Notes: a model not told the origin generated them from the letters alone. A stretch of DNA of 36,596 nucleotides from JAJXSS01 sp964547135 (GCA_964547135.1 CAZJMK010000043.1:1-36596), one strand, 5' to 3'; shown: positions 22,634 through 30,899, counted from the stretch's first letter. Program-made: numbers and translations.

Positions 22634-23398
22634 TCAATTCACCGGCACGTTGGCTTCCAGCGGGTTGCCGAAAACCTTGTCCCACTTCAGGCCGCCTTCG
22701 CCGCGATGTTTGTCCATCAGCGCCAAAAACGTCTGCAACAGATCACGGTGAAGCTGCTCTCGGCGTGACAGGCTTTGATTGCTTGCCAGTTTGTGCATGT
22801 AACCGATCAGGGCATCGGCCTGGTTGGCGTAGTCGTGATACACGTTGTCGAGCACGATGCTCGCCTGCTGGCCGTAGGTGGCGAGCACCTGATCGAGCAG
22901 CGCGATGGTTTCTTTTTCATCCAGCGGCTGGGGGCGATTGCTCAGGTGCGTGGTTTTGATGTTGTCGATCTGCGCTTTCACCGTGGCGTAAAACTCATCT
23001 TCCACCACGCGGATTTGCTCTGCCACGTGATGCTGCAGATAGCCTTTGAGTTGGATGCCGATGAGTTCATGGGGCACCTGAAGCAGGCGAGCCTCGGCAT
23101 CAGCCACGACCGAAGGGGCCTGCGATTTCAGGCTGGCGCTGATCTGACGCGATGCATCGGGCAGGGCTTCGGTCAGGCGATGTTGCAGAATGTCAGCCAC
23201 GGCTTCGGTGTCGAACTGCTCAATCTGCTTGTGGGCGTAGTAGAAATAAAAACCCATCAGCCCGACGGCTAACACTGCGACGATGCGCAGAATCATGGCT
23301 TTTTGTCGGGTTTGTGCCAGGGTTTTATCAAGCTGAGCTTCCAGTTCAGCCAGGCGTTTTTCGGTCGCGGAGGTGTCGTTGTTGTTTGCAGAACTCAT
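22634..23398 (-). CDS. Membrane-anchored helical protein of unknown function
   Basis: The 254-residue protein has a short cytoplasmic N-terminus with a coiled-coil-like stretch (EKRLAELEAQLDKTLAQTRQ, 13-32), one membrane helix (about 34-54, ILRIVAVLAVGLMGFYFYY) and a ~195-residue, mostly helical, presumably periplasmic part. GAGGA lies 7 bp upstream of ATG 23398. No family recognised. It follows the similarly built protein encoded at 23483-24271 by 84 bp on the same strand; both share the 'MSS' start, single membrane helix and long helical domain, suggesting an old duplication and a two-protein membrane assembly (inference). Confidence 0.7.
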   Translation of the reverse strand: MSSANNNDTSATEKRLAELEAQLDKTLAQTRQKAMILRIVAVLAVGLMGFYFYYAHKQIEQFDTEAVADILQHRLTEALPDASRQISASLKSQAPSVVADAEARLLQVPHELIGIQLKGYLQHHVAEQIRVVEDEFYATVKAQIDNIKTTHLSNRPQPLDEKETIALLDQVLATYGQQASIVLDNVYHDYANQADALIGYMHKLASNQSLSRREQLHRDLLQTFLALMDKHRGEGGLKWDKVFGNPLEANVPVN

Positions 23399-23482
23399 GT
23401 TGAAATCCTCAAAAAGAGGGTTGCTTGATGTTTGGTAATCGACAGCGGACCAGTGTTGAAATTGACAAAACGATGACGGGTT

Positions 23483-24271
23483 TTAGTTACGGGTGGGTAC
23501 AGCGTGCGGGTTGCCGGTGTGAAACAGTTCAAGGAACACCTGCGTGGCGGAGTCGGGTTCGCCGGCGTGCAGCAGTTCGTAATCCGCCAATTGAATCAGG
23601 TGGTGCAACAGGGTGCGTTCGAGCTCGACCTTTTCAGCCATGATGTCCGGTTCGGGCGACAGCGCGACCAGTGCGTTCCAAATTTTTTTGGCTTCGATCT
23701 GATACATGGTGTCGAGCTTGAGTCCAAGTTGACCAAACTCATCGTGTACACGGGTTTCAAAATGTTTGGTGATGCGGTCCAGCGCAGCCGGGTCAGCCAA
23801 TACGGGGAAGGTGGCATCGATATCGGGCTTGATGCGCTTGGCGACGCGATTGAGGGAAATTTCGAGGGTGTTGCGCGTGTCGGTCTGCAGGTCGGTAACG
23901 AGGCTGCGAATTTCGTTGTCAAAGCCTTCGATCAACTGCGGGGCGGCTGCCTGAAATCGGCTGACGATCAGGTCCTTGTAAACCGGGCCGACGTCGTAAA
24001 GCAGGTTGGTCGCTTCACTGCGGAACTGCGGGTACATGGCCTGCAAACGGGGCGTGACCGCGGCGATGACGCGCTGTTGGTCCATGAAGTTGCGCTGCAC
24101 CGAGCCGTACAGGCCCCAGACAAAAAGCAGCGATTGGGCGACTAGTAAAATCACCATGATCGCCGTCCACCATCGGATCGAGCCTTGAGTTTTGGCAAGG
24201 TCGGTCAAACGCTGTTGCATACGCACGATGCTTTGATCGACGGTACTGCTGGTTGAGGGATCGGAACTCAT
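23483..24271 (-). CDS. Membrane-anchored helical protein of unknown function
   Basis: The 262-residue protein resembles its downstream neighbour in design: N-terminal helix (VDQSIVRMQQRLTDLAKT), one membrane segment (about 35-55, WWTAIMVILLVAQSLLFVWG), then a long helical domain with regularly spaced hydrophobics and many charged residues (LERTLLHHLIQLADYELLHA near the end). A strong GGAGG lies 7 bp before ATG 24271, so it is probably the first gene of a two-gene operon. No signal peptide cleavage site and no catalytic motif. Function unknown; a structural, envelope or sensing role is possible. Confidence 0.7.
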   Translation of the reverse strand: MSSDPSTSSTVDQSIVRMQQRLTDLAKTQGSIRWWTAIMVILLVAQSLLFVWGLYGSVQRNFMDQQRVIAAVTPRLQAMYPQFRSEATNLLYDVGPVYKDLIVSRFQAAAPQLIEGFDNEIRSLVTDLQTDTRNTLEISLNRVAKRIKPDIDATFPVLADPAALDRITKHFETRVHDEFGQLGLKLDTMYQIEAKKIWNALVALSPEPDIMAEKVELERTLLHHLIQLADYELLHAGEPDSATQVFLELFHTGNPHAVPTRN

Positions 24272-24429
24272 GAACGGGCCTCCGTACGAAGGGTGTTGGC
24301 TGCGGACAGGGCAGCCTTAGTAGGCCATATCGGTCATATTTGCGATGGGCATAAACCTGCGACCTACCGGACGTGGATTGCGACATTGTTGTGAGTTATC
24401 GGCGGGTTGAAGAAGTAGTCAAGTGACGG

Positions 24430-24472
24430 AACCAAGCCAAGGACGAGGCTGGCAAGCCGAGGACTTGGGTAT
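24430..24472 (+). repeat. 44-bp ACCAAGCC...TTGGGTATT repeat, copy 1
   Basis: It starts ACCAAGCCAAGGACGAGGC and ends GCCGAGGACTTGGGTATT. A near-identical copy lies at 33514-33556 and a degenerate one at about 5966-6000. Copies 1 and 2 directly follow a GTGG-type 8-bp array, here GTAG (24415) and GTGA (24423). Confidence 0.75.
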
Positions 24473-24546
24473 TCATCAATGACATCACCCTTGCCTGAAC
24501 TTCGTCGTCAGCGACGAAGATCAGAATGGTTGTTCAAACAATCATT

Positions 24547-24608
24547 GACGCCGAGGGCTTTAGCCCCGGATATGTCAATCAATACCCGGCCCTGAAGGGC
24601 ACGGCGTC
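24547..24608. repeat. GACGCCG cruciform repeat, copy 3
   Basis: Arms GACGCCG (24547-24553) and CGGCGTC (24602-24608); inner hairpins GGGC-TTTA-GCCC and GCCC-TGAA-GGGC. Clearest copy of the family: the three stems would form a cloverleaf-like or cruciform structure. Confidence 0.82.
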
Positions 24609-24658
24609 ATCACCGTATCGGGTCCATAAAACTACGGATCAGAACACCTTTTGATTCT

Positions 24659-24687
24659 TTGAACTTGGGGTTTTAGTTTGCTAGAGT
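24659..24687 (+). promoter_or_regulatory. Candidate sigma-70 promoter
   Basis: TTGAAC (24659-24664) and TAGAGT (24682-24687) with a 17-bp spacer, each matching consensus at 4 of 6 bases, 150 bp upstream of the regulator gene start at 24840. Confidence 0.38.
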
Positions 24688-24839
24688 TGTATGTGGATGG
24701 AGTGATTATTTTCTCGTAGTTGAAATGATCATTCGATTCACCCCCGGGGCAGCCTAGCGTTTGGCCGATGTTAGAAATGTCGGTCGGTGCAGGCTTGCGA
24801 GTTGTTAGGCGGGGTGATTCATCCAACCCGAGAGACATC

Positions 24840-26594
24840 ATGGATAACGTTCGTCAACGCGTCCTTATTCTGGCGGGGCGAAGCACTCGTCAGCATCCGA
24901 TTGCGCTGTCGCTGGCCCAGTTCTTTGACGTGGAAACCGTCGAGCGCATGGACGAAGCGATGGTGTTGCTGCGCTCGCGCGATTTTCACGCGGTGTTCGC
25001 CGATGTGGGTGATTTTCTGCCCTTGGAGCGAGGCCTGGTGGGCGATAAATCGAGCCTGGTGCTCAACACCATCGGCGAAGGTGTGTGCATCGTCGATTCC
25101 GACGGGCGATGCTCATGGTCCAACGAACGCATGCGCAAGTTCAGCCCCGAAGTGCTCGATCGCGTTCGGCAGATTTGCAGTCAGGCCCGCACGCTCTTTT
25201 CCTCCATGCACTCAGGCCCCGGCGGCGACGGCGGCCAACCACGCAGTAAAAAATACGCCCTGCAGGTGGACGACCGTTACTACGAACTCATGGCCTCGGC
25301 GGTCGTCGGCGAACACCATGACATTCGTCAGGTCGTGGCGGTCGTGTGGGATGCCACCAGCAGTCGCAAACTGCAACAAAAATTGGACGCCATCGACGCC
25401 GCCGGCCGTGAACTTGCCAGACTCGAAGGCGAAGCCATTGCCAAGCTCGTGCCCGGCGACCGTCTGAAATTATTGCGTGACAAAATCATTCGCTTTTCCA
25501 AAGACCTGATGCACTTCGATCACTTCTGCATCCGCCTGTTGGACAAACGCAGCAACAAGCTTGAACTGGTCATCGCCCAGGGCCTGCCCAGCGAAGCGAC
25601 GGAAGTGGACCTGTACGCCCAGCCGGAAGGCAACGGCATTTCCGGTTACGTGGCGGCCACGGGGCGGAGTTACATCTGTCACGACACCGAAAAAGATTCA
25701 CGCTACGTGCTGGGCTTGCAGCACTGCAAGAGCAGTCTGACCGTGCCGCTGTTTCTGCATGACAAGGTCATCGGCGTGTACAACGTCGAAAGCCAGACGA
25801 TCGGTGCGTTCAACGAGGAAGACCGCCAGTTTGCGGAAATTTTCGGTCGCTACATCGCCATGGCACTGCACATTCTGGACCTGCTGGTGGTCGAACGTTA
25901 CACCACCACCGGTCAACTGGCCGACAGCTTCGTTCAGGAAATGGCTGCCCCGCTCAACGACATCGTCACCGAAGCCGGCTCGCTGATGGAGGAGTACATC
26001 GGCGACGATTCGATGCGTACCCGCCTGAACAAAATTTTGGAAAATGTGCAGACCATTCGCAACTCGATGCAGAACGTCTGCTCAGGGCCTAAAGGCGTGC
26101 TGGGTGCGGACAAGGTGGGTACGCCCAAACAGACGGACCCGCTACTTGCCGGTCGCAAGGTATTGATAGCCGACGATGAAGCGACGATTCGCAACACGAT
26201 TGGCGAGGTGCTCAAAAAATTTGGTGCTGAACCGGTGATCTGCAAGGATGGCCATGAAGCCTGTTTGATGCTTGAACAGCGCACGTTTGATTTGATCATT
26301 TCGGACATCAAAATGCCGTATCGCAATGGGTATGAAATTTTCGCCGCCGCCCGGCGTCGTGACGATCATGTGCCGGTGATTCTGATGACCGGCTTCGGCT
26401 ACGACCCGCATCACTCGATCGTCCGCGCCAGTCAGGAAGGGCTGTCGAGCGTGCTGTTCAAACCTTTCAAGGTCGATCAGTTGATGGAGGAAATCCGCAA
26501 GGCACTGACGAGCAAACCCACCTCCGCCCCCGTCCCCGGCAGCGACATTTCCGCGAAAAGCAAGCCCGGTTTGGATGTGAATCGTTCGAATTGA
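24840..26594 (+). CDS. PAS-GAF-receiver regulator with degenerate HisKA segment
   Basis: The start ATG 24840 (MDNVRQRVLILAGRS) is preferred over the longer frame from 24768 because the first domain begins there. Domains of the 584-residue protein: receiver-like N-terminus lacking the acidic pocket (6-60), PAS-type region (about 72-175, VLNTIGEGVCIVDSDGRCSW), GAF domain (about 205-350), a helical segment resembling a histidine-kinase dimerisation domain (355-415) in which QEMAAPL (366-372) replaces the usual HEINNPL-type motif, and a receiver (438-555) with Asp445/Asp446, phospho-acceptor Asp489, Thr517 and Lys541. No ATPase domain follows. It therefore probably senses a ligand through GAF/PAS and receives phosphate from a separate kinase (inference). 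No DNA-binding domain, so output is by protein contact. Stand-alone gene with its own candidate promoter. Confidence 0.85.
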   Translation: MDNVRQRVLILAGRSTRQHPIALSLAQFFDVETVERMDEAMVLLRSRDFHAVFADVGDFLPLERGLVGDKSSLVLNTIGEGVCIVDSDGRCSWSNERMRKFSPEVLDRVRQICSQARTLFSSMHSGPGGDGGQPRSKKYALQVDDRYYELMASAVVGEHHDIRQVVAVVWDATSSRKLQQKLDAIDAAGRELARLEGEAIAKLVPGDRLKLLRDKIIRFSKDLMHFDHFCIRLLDKRSNKLELVIAQGLPSEATEVDLYAQPEGNGISGYVAATGRSYICHDTEKDSRYVLGLQHCKSSLTVPLFLHDKVIGVYNVESQTIGAFNEEDRQFAEIFGRYIAMALHILDLLVVERYTTTGQLADSFVQEMAAPLNDIVTEAGSLMEEYIGDDSMRTRLNKILENVQTIRNSMQNVCSGPKGVLGADKVGTPKQTDPLLAGRKVLIADDEATIRNTIGEVLKKFGAEPVICKDGHEACLMLEQRTFDLIISDIKMPYRNGYEIFAAARRRDDHVPVILMTGFGYDPHHSIVRASQEGLSSVLFKPFKVDQLMEEIRKALTSKPTSAPVPGSDISAKSKPGLDVNRSN

Positions 26595-26647
26595 TTTTTT
26601 GCCCATGCGCGGTGTTGTAACTTGACAAAGTCGGGTGCCATGTTTCA

Positions 26648-27907
26648 TCAAGCCGCGCGGGTTTCACGCAACGGTTTGGGCTGACGCTGCAACACATCGT
26701 CATACACCGCAAGTTCACGTTCGATGCGCTGGGCAAATGAAAAGTGACTGAGCACACGCTGTTTTGCCATGCGTGCCTTGCGCTGCAATTCGTCATGCTG
26801 GGGCAGCCAGTAACCCAAAGGCAGCGCCCAGTCGTCAGCGGTGGGCGAAAGCACCAGCCCGCATCGGCCATCGTCCAGCAGATAATTCACATCACCCACA
26901 TCCGTGGCCGCCACCGGCACACCCATCGCCATCGCCTCCAGCACCACGTTGGGCATGCCTTCGGTCAGACTCGAAAGCAGAAGCAAGTCCATCGCCTGGT
27001 AATAGGGCCGTGCATCTTTCTGCCAACCGGCAAAAATGACACGATCACTGATTTTCAAGTCATCCGCCAGTGTCACCAGTGACTCACGCTCCGGTCCGTC
27101 ACCGACCAGCAGCAGTTTCACATCATGACGCATGGCCGTCAGTCGCGCAATGGTATGCAATGCACGGTCAACACTTTTTTCCGCACTCAATCGACCGACC
27201 AGACCGATCAAGTGACAACCAGCACCAACACCCAATTGTGAACGCATTGATTCACGCTGCCCCGTGTTCTGGTAGTCAGCGATGTCGATGCCGTTGGGTA
27301 TGTACGACAACTTTTGCGTATCAAGGCCCTGCATCAGGCAGTGGTTCCAAAGCGGGCGACTGACGGTCATCACGCGGTCGTAGCGGGGCAGCATGAGGTC
27401 ATCGAGTTTGTGATACAGGCGGGTACGTGCGGTTTCATCGGTCCATCCGTGGGCGGTGGTGACCAGTTTCATGGGGTGAAACCGACGCAGCAATAACCCC
27501 AGGGCGTTGGTTTTGTAGTCGTGGCCGTGCCAGACATCGACCTTGAGTTCATGGCACAAACGTTTGAGCGTCAGCACGGTGCGCATGTCCAGTGCGCCGG
27601 ACTCGGCGATGGTGTGCAATTGGCAGCCGACGTTTTGGGCACGTTCGTGCAACTCGTTGACAATCGGGTCGCCCTGCGGGTGAATATAGACCACATGCAC
27701 CTGGTAGCGGGCGGGGTCGATGTGCGGAATGCTGCGAAAAATGGTTTTATCAGGTCCGCCGGTGCGCCCAGCCACGACGCGGGCGTGCAATACCACCCCC
27801 GGTTTGGCGGATGTCGGACCTATCGCCAACGACGAATCCGTCGCCAGTTTCAAGCGCATGGCAGGCGGGGTATTGGAGGCATCCGGTTGGGGCAGTTTCA
27901 TATTCAT
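26648..27907 (-). CDS. Glycosyltransferase family 4-type
   Basis: The 419-residue protein has a GT-B fold of the GT4 type: GGPDKTIFRSI near the N-terminus, VDVWHGHDYKTNALG, TTAHGW and a C-terminal nucleotide-sugar-binding region with GLVGRLSAEKSVDRALH and SLTEGMPNVVLEAMAMGVPV, the E(x7)E-type motif. It transfers a sugar from an NDP-donor to a lipid-linked or nascent polysaccharide chain at the cytoplasmic membrane face. It is the last gene of the minus-strand polysaccharide cluster (30900-32132, 29593-30882, 28031-29596). A 123-bp gap with repeats precedes it. No ribosome-binding site is clear at ATG 27907; ATG 27901 is alternative. Donor and acceptor unknown. Confidence 0.88.
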   Translation of the reverse strand: MNMKLPQPDASNTPPAMRLKLATDSSLAIGPTSAKPGVVLHARVVAGRTGGPDKTIFRSIPHIDPARYQVHVVYIHPQGDPIVNELHERAQNVGCQLHTIAESGALDMRTVLTLKRLCHELKVDVWHGHDYKTNALGLLLRRFHPMKLVTTAHGWTDETARTRLYHKLDDLMLPRYDRVMTVSRPLWNHCLMQGLDTQKLSYIPNGIDIADYQNTGQRESMRSQLGVGAGCHLIGLVGRLSAEKSVDRALHTIARLTAMRHDVKLLLVGDGPERESLVTLADDLKISDRVIFAGWQKDARPYYQAMDLLLLSSLTEGMPNVVLEAMAMGVPVAATDVGDVNYLLDDGRCGLVLSPTADDWALPLGYWLPQHDELQRKARMAKQRVLSHFSFAQRIERELAVYDDVLQRQPKPLRETRAA

Positions 27908-27923
27908 CGCAGGCGATCATTGC

Positions 27924-27963
27924 TGTCCCCTCTCCCTCCGGCAGAGGGTAAGGGTGAGGGCGT
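27924..27963. repeat. Half copy of the CCCTCTCC element
   Basis: CCCCTCTCCCTCCGGCAGAG followed by GGGTGAGGGCGT matches the left half of the 16445-16599 element. It lies in the 123-bp gap between the polymerase gene and the GT4 gene inside the operon. Confidence 0.65.
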
Positions 27964-27997
27964 TTCCATTGATTGTTTATCACTCGACCATTTTGTA

Positions 27998-28022
27998 AGA
28001 CGCGATCCATCGCGGCGCTAAC
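27998..28022 (-). repeat. Solo GTTAGCGCC end repeat, minus sense
   Basis: 24 of 25 bp match the ends of the 6060-6467 segment, reversed. It lies 8 bp downstream of the stop codon of the polymerase gene (28031). Confidence 0.75.
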
Positions 28023-28030
28023 CAATGCCA

Positions 28031-29596
28031 TCACGTTTGTATGCGTGGGTAATTTTGTGGTGTGCGTGTCAGGCCTGGCAGGGTTGGCAGCGGTGTGGTG
28101 CCGGGCATCGGCAAACGTTGCCGTTTGGGGAGTTTCATCGGCTGATTGGCGGTCAATTCCGGTTCGCGCACGATGTTGAACTGTTCGTCCAACTGAGTCA
28201 GATGTTCATCGACCAGGCGCGGGCTGATGCAGGCCAACACCGTCAGTAGCCACGCCACTTCGAGCACTTCCTTGGAGAAGAAGAAACTGTCCACCAGAAA
28301 GATCAACAGACTCGCTTGCACGCCCATGAGCAGGTTGGCATGCCAGCGACTATGGTGCAGGGCTTCCTCCATTTTTTCCGGGTCGATGGCCGGCTTGTCG
28401 ACGGCATGTTTGGTATGACGATGCGCCGAGGGGTTTTCCTGTTCATCGATCCAGTTGAGCAGGGCTTTGCGACTGCGACCGGCTGAGTAAAGCGCCAAAC
28501 CGGCAATGGTCATGTACACCAACAGTGCGGGGATGCCGCTGTCGGCTGCGATCTGCAAATAAAGATTGTGAATCGTGCGACCGACCATATCCGCCCCGTA
28601 ATTGAAGCTGTAAATGTTGGAGTTACGCAGCCCCATGCCCACCAGCGGATGGTCCGCGATCATTTGTATCGCCCCGGCCCAGGTATCCAGTCGGGCCTGA
28701 ATGCTGGAGTCCACATTTTCAGCGTGAATCGATGCAAACCGATCACGCACCGCCGGCCCGGCCATCATCAGCACCACCAGCAGAATCACCGGTGCAAGGA
28801 TGAAAGCCTGGTAGCGCGGCCGATGTCGCCAGAGAATCCACGCACCCACCACCGCAGCGCTGAGCATGGCTCCGCGTGAGTACGCCAGCATGATGCTGTG
28901 TACCAATAGCACGCCCAAGCCTGCACAGGCCAGTTTCATCCATAAGGGGCGCACGGAAATGCCCACTGCGTACATCAGTGGAATGCCCATGGCCATGATC
29001 ATCGCCACGCCGTTGTTGTCCAGCGCCCCCAGCCCGTAAAACAGCAGGTCCATGCGATGCTCGGTGATGTACAGAATGTTGAAGTGCCAGGCCAGGTAGC
29101 CCAGGGCGAAGGTGATCAGCAAAATCATCCAGCGGGCACGGTCGATGCTGTCGGTGAGTATCGCCACCAGCAGTGCCATGATGAGCGTTTTGACCGTCAC
29201 ATCGAACCAGTAGCCGGCGATTCGGCTGTCGTAGGCGAGCAGGTAACTGAGCGTGATCAACCCCGCATAGAGCAGAATGAGCGGAATCACCGGATTGAGC
29301 CGGGCGCTGTTCATCACCTTGCGCAGGTTCAGCACCACAGCGATCAGTGCAATCGCCGCTGCGTACATCGACCAGCGAATGCCCGGCGGCAAGGCCCACT
29401 CCCACAAAAACTGTGGCTGCATGATCGAGAACAGGTAATAGGGAAGCAGCCCCCAGAATGGGTGAAAGAACGAGGCCCACAGGCTCGCTCCCAACACGCC
29501 GATCATGAACAACATCTGTTTCAAACCTGTGCTCCATCCTTTTCCCACATCGAAGACGATCAAAATCGCCACGATAAAAATGAGAAATTGCTTCAT
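28031..29596 (-). CDS. O-antigen ligase/polymerase-like membrane protein (exosortase-associated type)
   Basis: The start is ATG 29596 (MKQFLIFIVAILIVFDVGKG), with AAGGA 8 bp upstream and a 4-base ATGA overlap with the stop of the preceding glycosyltransferase, so translation is probably coupled. The 521-residue protein has about 11-12 membrane helices and a large extracytoplasmic loop with DTWAGAIQMIADHPLVGMGL and TIHNLYLQIAADSGIPALL, typical of the O-antigen ligase (Wzy_C) superfamily. The N-terminus and loop pattern resemble the putative O-glycosylation ligase linked to exosortase A systems (TIGR03097-like, from memory). A hydrophilic tail of ~130 residues ends Pro/Arg-rich. Polymerises or attaches glycan repeat units outside the membrane. 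No exosortase gene is in the window. Confidence 0.83.
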   Translation of the reverse strand: MKQFLIFIVAILIVFDVGKGWSTGLKQMLFMIGVLGASLWASFFHPFWGLLPYYLFSIMQPQFLWEWALPPGIRWSMYAAAIALIAVVLNLRKVMNSARLNPVIPLILLYAGLITLSYLLAYDSRIAGYWFDVTVKTLIMALLVAILTDSIDRARWMILLITFALGYLAWHFNILYITEHRMDLLFYGLGALDNNGVAMIMAMGIPLMYAVGISVRPLWMKLACAGLGVLLVHSIMLAYSRGAMLSAAVVGAWILWRHRPRYQAFILAPVILLVVLMMAGPAVRDRFASIHAENVDSSIQARLDTWAGAIQMIADHPLVGMGLRNSNIYSFNYGADMVGRTIHNLYLQIAADSGIPALLVYMTIAGLALYSAGRSRKALLNWIDEQENPSAHRHTKHAVDKPAIDPEKMEEALHHSRWHANLLMGVQASLLIFLVDSFFFSKEVLEVAWLLTVLACISPRLVDEHLTQLDEQFNIVREPELTANQPMKLPKRQRLPMPGTTPLPTLPGLTRTPQNYPRIQT

Positions 29597-30882
29597 GCTG
29601 CGAGTCCTTCTCCGGACCCCACACCCTGTTTTGAATTCGAACCTGAATACCGTCCGCTCTGCCAAAGCCACTGCATGCGTACATCAACGCCGGCCTTCCA
29701 GCCGTCGCGTTGCAACACCCATTGCCGGGCGCGCTTGCCCAGTTCGGCTGCACGTGTCGGTGACGACCATAGCGCGCTGATGTGTTGCGCCCATTGCGCT
29801 TTTGTCGTGGGCAGTTGCCAGGGTTGCGGGTCGTCAGCCACGCAGCCGCGCACCGTGTTGGGGCTGGCGACGATGGGCTTGCCCATGGCAGCAGCTTCCA
29901 GCAGCTTGTTTTTTATACCGCTGCCGCTGCGCACCGGCAGCACGACCAATGAACTCGACCATACCTGCGGTCGAATGTCGGCTGCGTCGGCGATCAGTTG
30001 TGTACCGGGGGTGCGCTCCAGCAGTGACCGAATTTCACTGCCCGGCGCACGACCGATCACGCGCCACTTTGCCTGCGGGTATTGCGCGAAAACTTTGGGC
30101 CAAATGTCACGGGCAAACCATTGCACTGCTTCGATGTTGGGGGCAAAGTCCAAGCGACCCCAAAACACCGCGGTTTGTTTTTCAGGTGCGTCATCGACCG
30201 GGTGAAAGTAAACATGATCGACCCCATTGGGGCAGACCAGCACATCCTTCATGCCCGTTACTTTGCGAAACATCGCTGCATCATCGTCGGCCACGAGCAC
30301 TGCAGCGTCGATGATGCGGCTGCAAAATCGTTCGTACATCGCCAACTGGACCGCTTCACGCAAGGTGTGCAGTTGCTTTTTGAGCGAGCCGGGCTGTTTG
30401 AGCATCGAACCGTGAAACAACAATTTTTCGTCGGCTGCCAGCCAGACTTTCGCCGTTTGTTTTGGTAACCGTGTCATCCACAACGGCGTTTCAAGTCCGC
30501 AACCTTCGACATAATCGGGCTGATAGTCATCCGCGATGCGCGCCACCTTGGCGGCGATTGCCGGGTCATTGCCGAAAAATCGATTCCAGCGTGATACATC
30601 GTCGCTGCATTCATGGGTCGAAGGCAATGAGGCTGAAGTGATATCTGTTTTTTCACTCGGCCACTTGGCCACTTGGCCACTTGACCACTGCTTGATCGTC
30701 ACGACACCCACCCTTCCAATCAAGGGCCAGGTTGCCCACTGCGACGCACCAGGGGCATCGCGCAACACCAGCATCACATCGTGACCCTGTTGCAGCAGGC
30801 ACGACATCAAATGATGGGCGTTGATTTGCCGACCACCATGCAGCGGCCAGGGCAAGGTTGGAGCCAGTATCATGCAGCGCAT
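29593..30882 (-). CDS. Exosortase/PEP-CTERM-type sugar transferase with 8-bp-repeat insertion
   Basis: ATG 30882 (MRCMILAPTLPWPLHGG) is preferred; GTG 30891 is an in-frame alternative. The 429-residue protein is a GT-B glycosyltransferase of the PEP-CTERM/EpsH-associated sugar transferase type (TIGR03087-like): GGRQINAHHLMSCL near the N-terminus, VFWGRLDFAPNIEAVQWFAR mid-protein, and a C-terminal GSGIKNKLLEAAAMGKPIVA donor-binding block. Residues 65-77 (QWSSGQVAKWPSE) are encoded by an 8-bp-period GTGGCCAA array (30654-30693 on the plus strand), identical in type to the intergenic arrays and read in frame, probably in a surface loop. The gene lies 17 bp after the GT9-like gene and overlaps the polymerase gene by ATGA. 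Confidence 0.85.
   Translation of the reverse strand: MRCMILAPTLPWPLHGGRQINAHHLMSCLLQQGHDVMLVLRDAPGASQWATWPLIGRVGVVTIKQWSSGQVAKWPSEKTDITSASLPSTHECSDDVSRWNRFFGNDPAIAAKVARIADDYQPDYVEGCGLETPLWMTRLPKQTAKVWLAADEKLLFHGSMLKQPGSLKKQLHTLREAVQLAMYERFCSRIIDAAVLVADDDAAMFRKVTGMKDVLVCPNGVDHVYFHPVDDAPEKQTAVFWGRLDFAPNIEAVQWFARDIWPKVFAQYPQAKWRVIGRAPGSEIRSLLERTPGTQLIADAADIRPQVWSSSLVVLPVRSGSGIKNKLLEAAAMGKPIVASPNTVRGCVADDPQPWQLPTTKAQWAQHISALWSSPTRAAELGKRARQWVLQRDGWKAGVDVRMQWLWQSGRYSGSNSKQGVGSGEGLAA
30654..30693 (-). repeat. 8-bp-period GTGGCCAA array inside a coding sequence
   Basis: On the plus strand CAC starts at 30654, 30662, 30670, 30678 and 30686, exact 8-bp spacing. On the coding (minus) strand it reads GTGG-type units giving residues QWSSGQVAKWPSE of the glycosyltransferase. 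Units of GTGGCCAA contain no stop codon in any of the six frames. Confidence 0.85.
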
Positions 30883-30899
30883 GGTTTTCACGAGCGTTT

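Larger units (their letters stand above)
24272..24839. other. 568-bp divergent gap with repeats and a candidate promoter
   Basis: No gene. From left: region with the minus-strand promoter (not identified), a short 8-bp array (24415-24428), the 44-bp ACCAAGCC repeat (24430-24472), the GACGCCG cruciform (24547-24608), then an AT-richer zone with a candidate promoter (24659-24687) for the regulator gene at 24840. Confidence 0.55.

Noticed and set aside
24547..24608. tRNA-like or riboswitch structure
   Set aside because: The cloverleaf-like fold has stems too short for tRNA, lacks T-loop and CCA-end sequences, and occurs at three unrelated positions including non-leader gaps, so it is a repeat family.
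29057..30205. 382-residue plus-strand open frame
   Set aside because: It is antisense to the polymerase and the sugar transferase, both of which have clear domain motifs; composition is that of a shadow frame.
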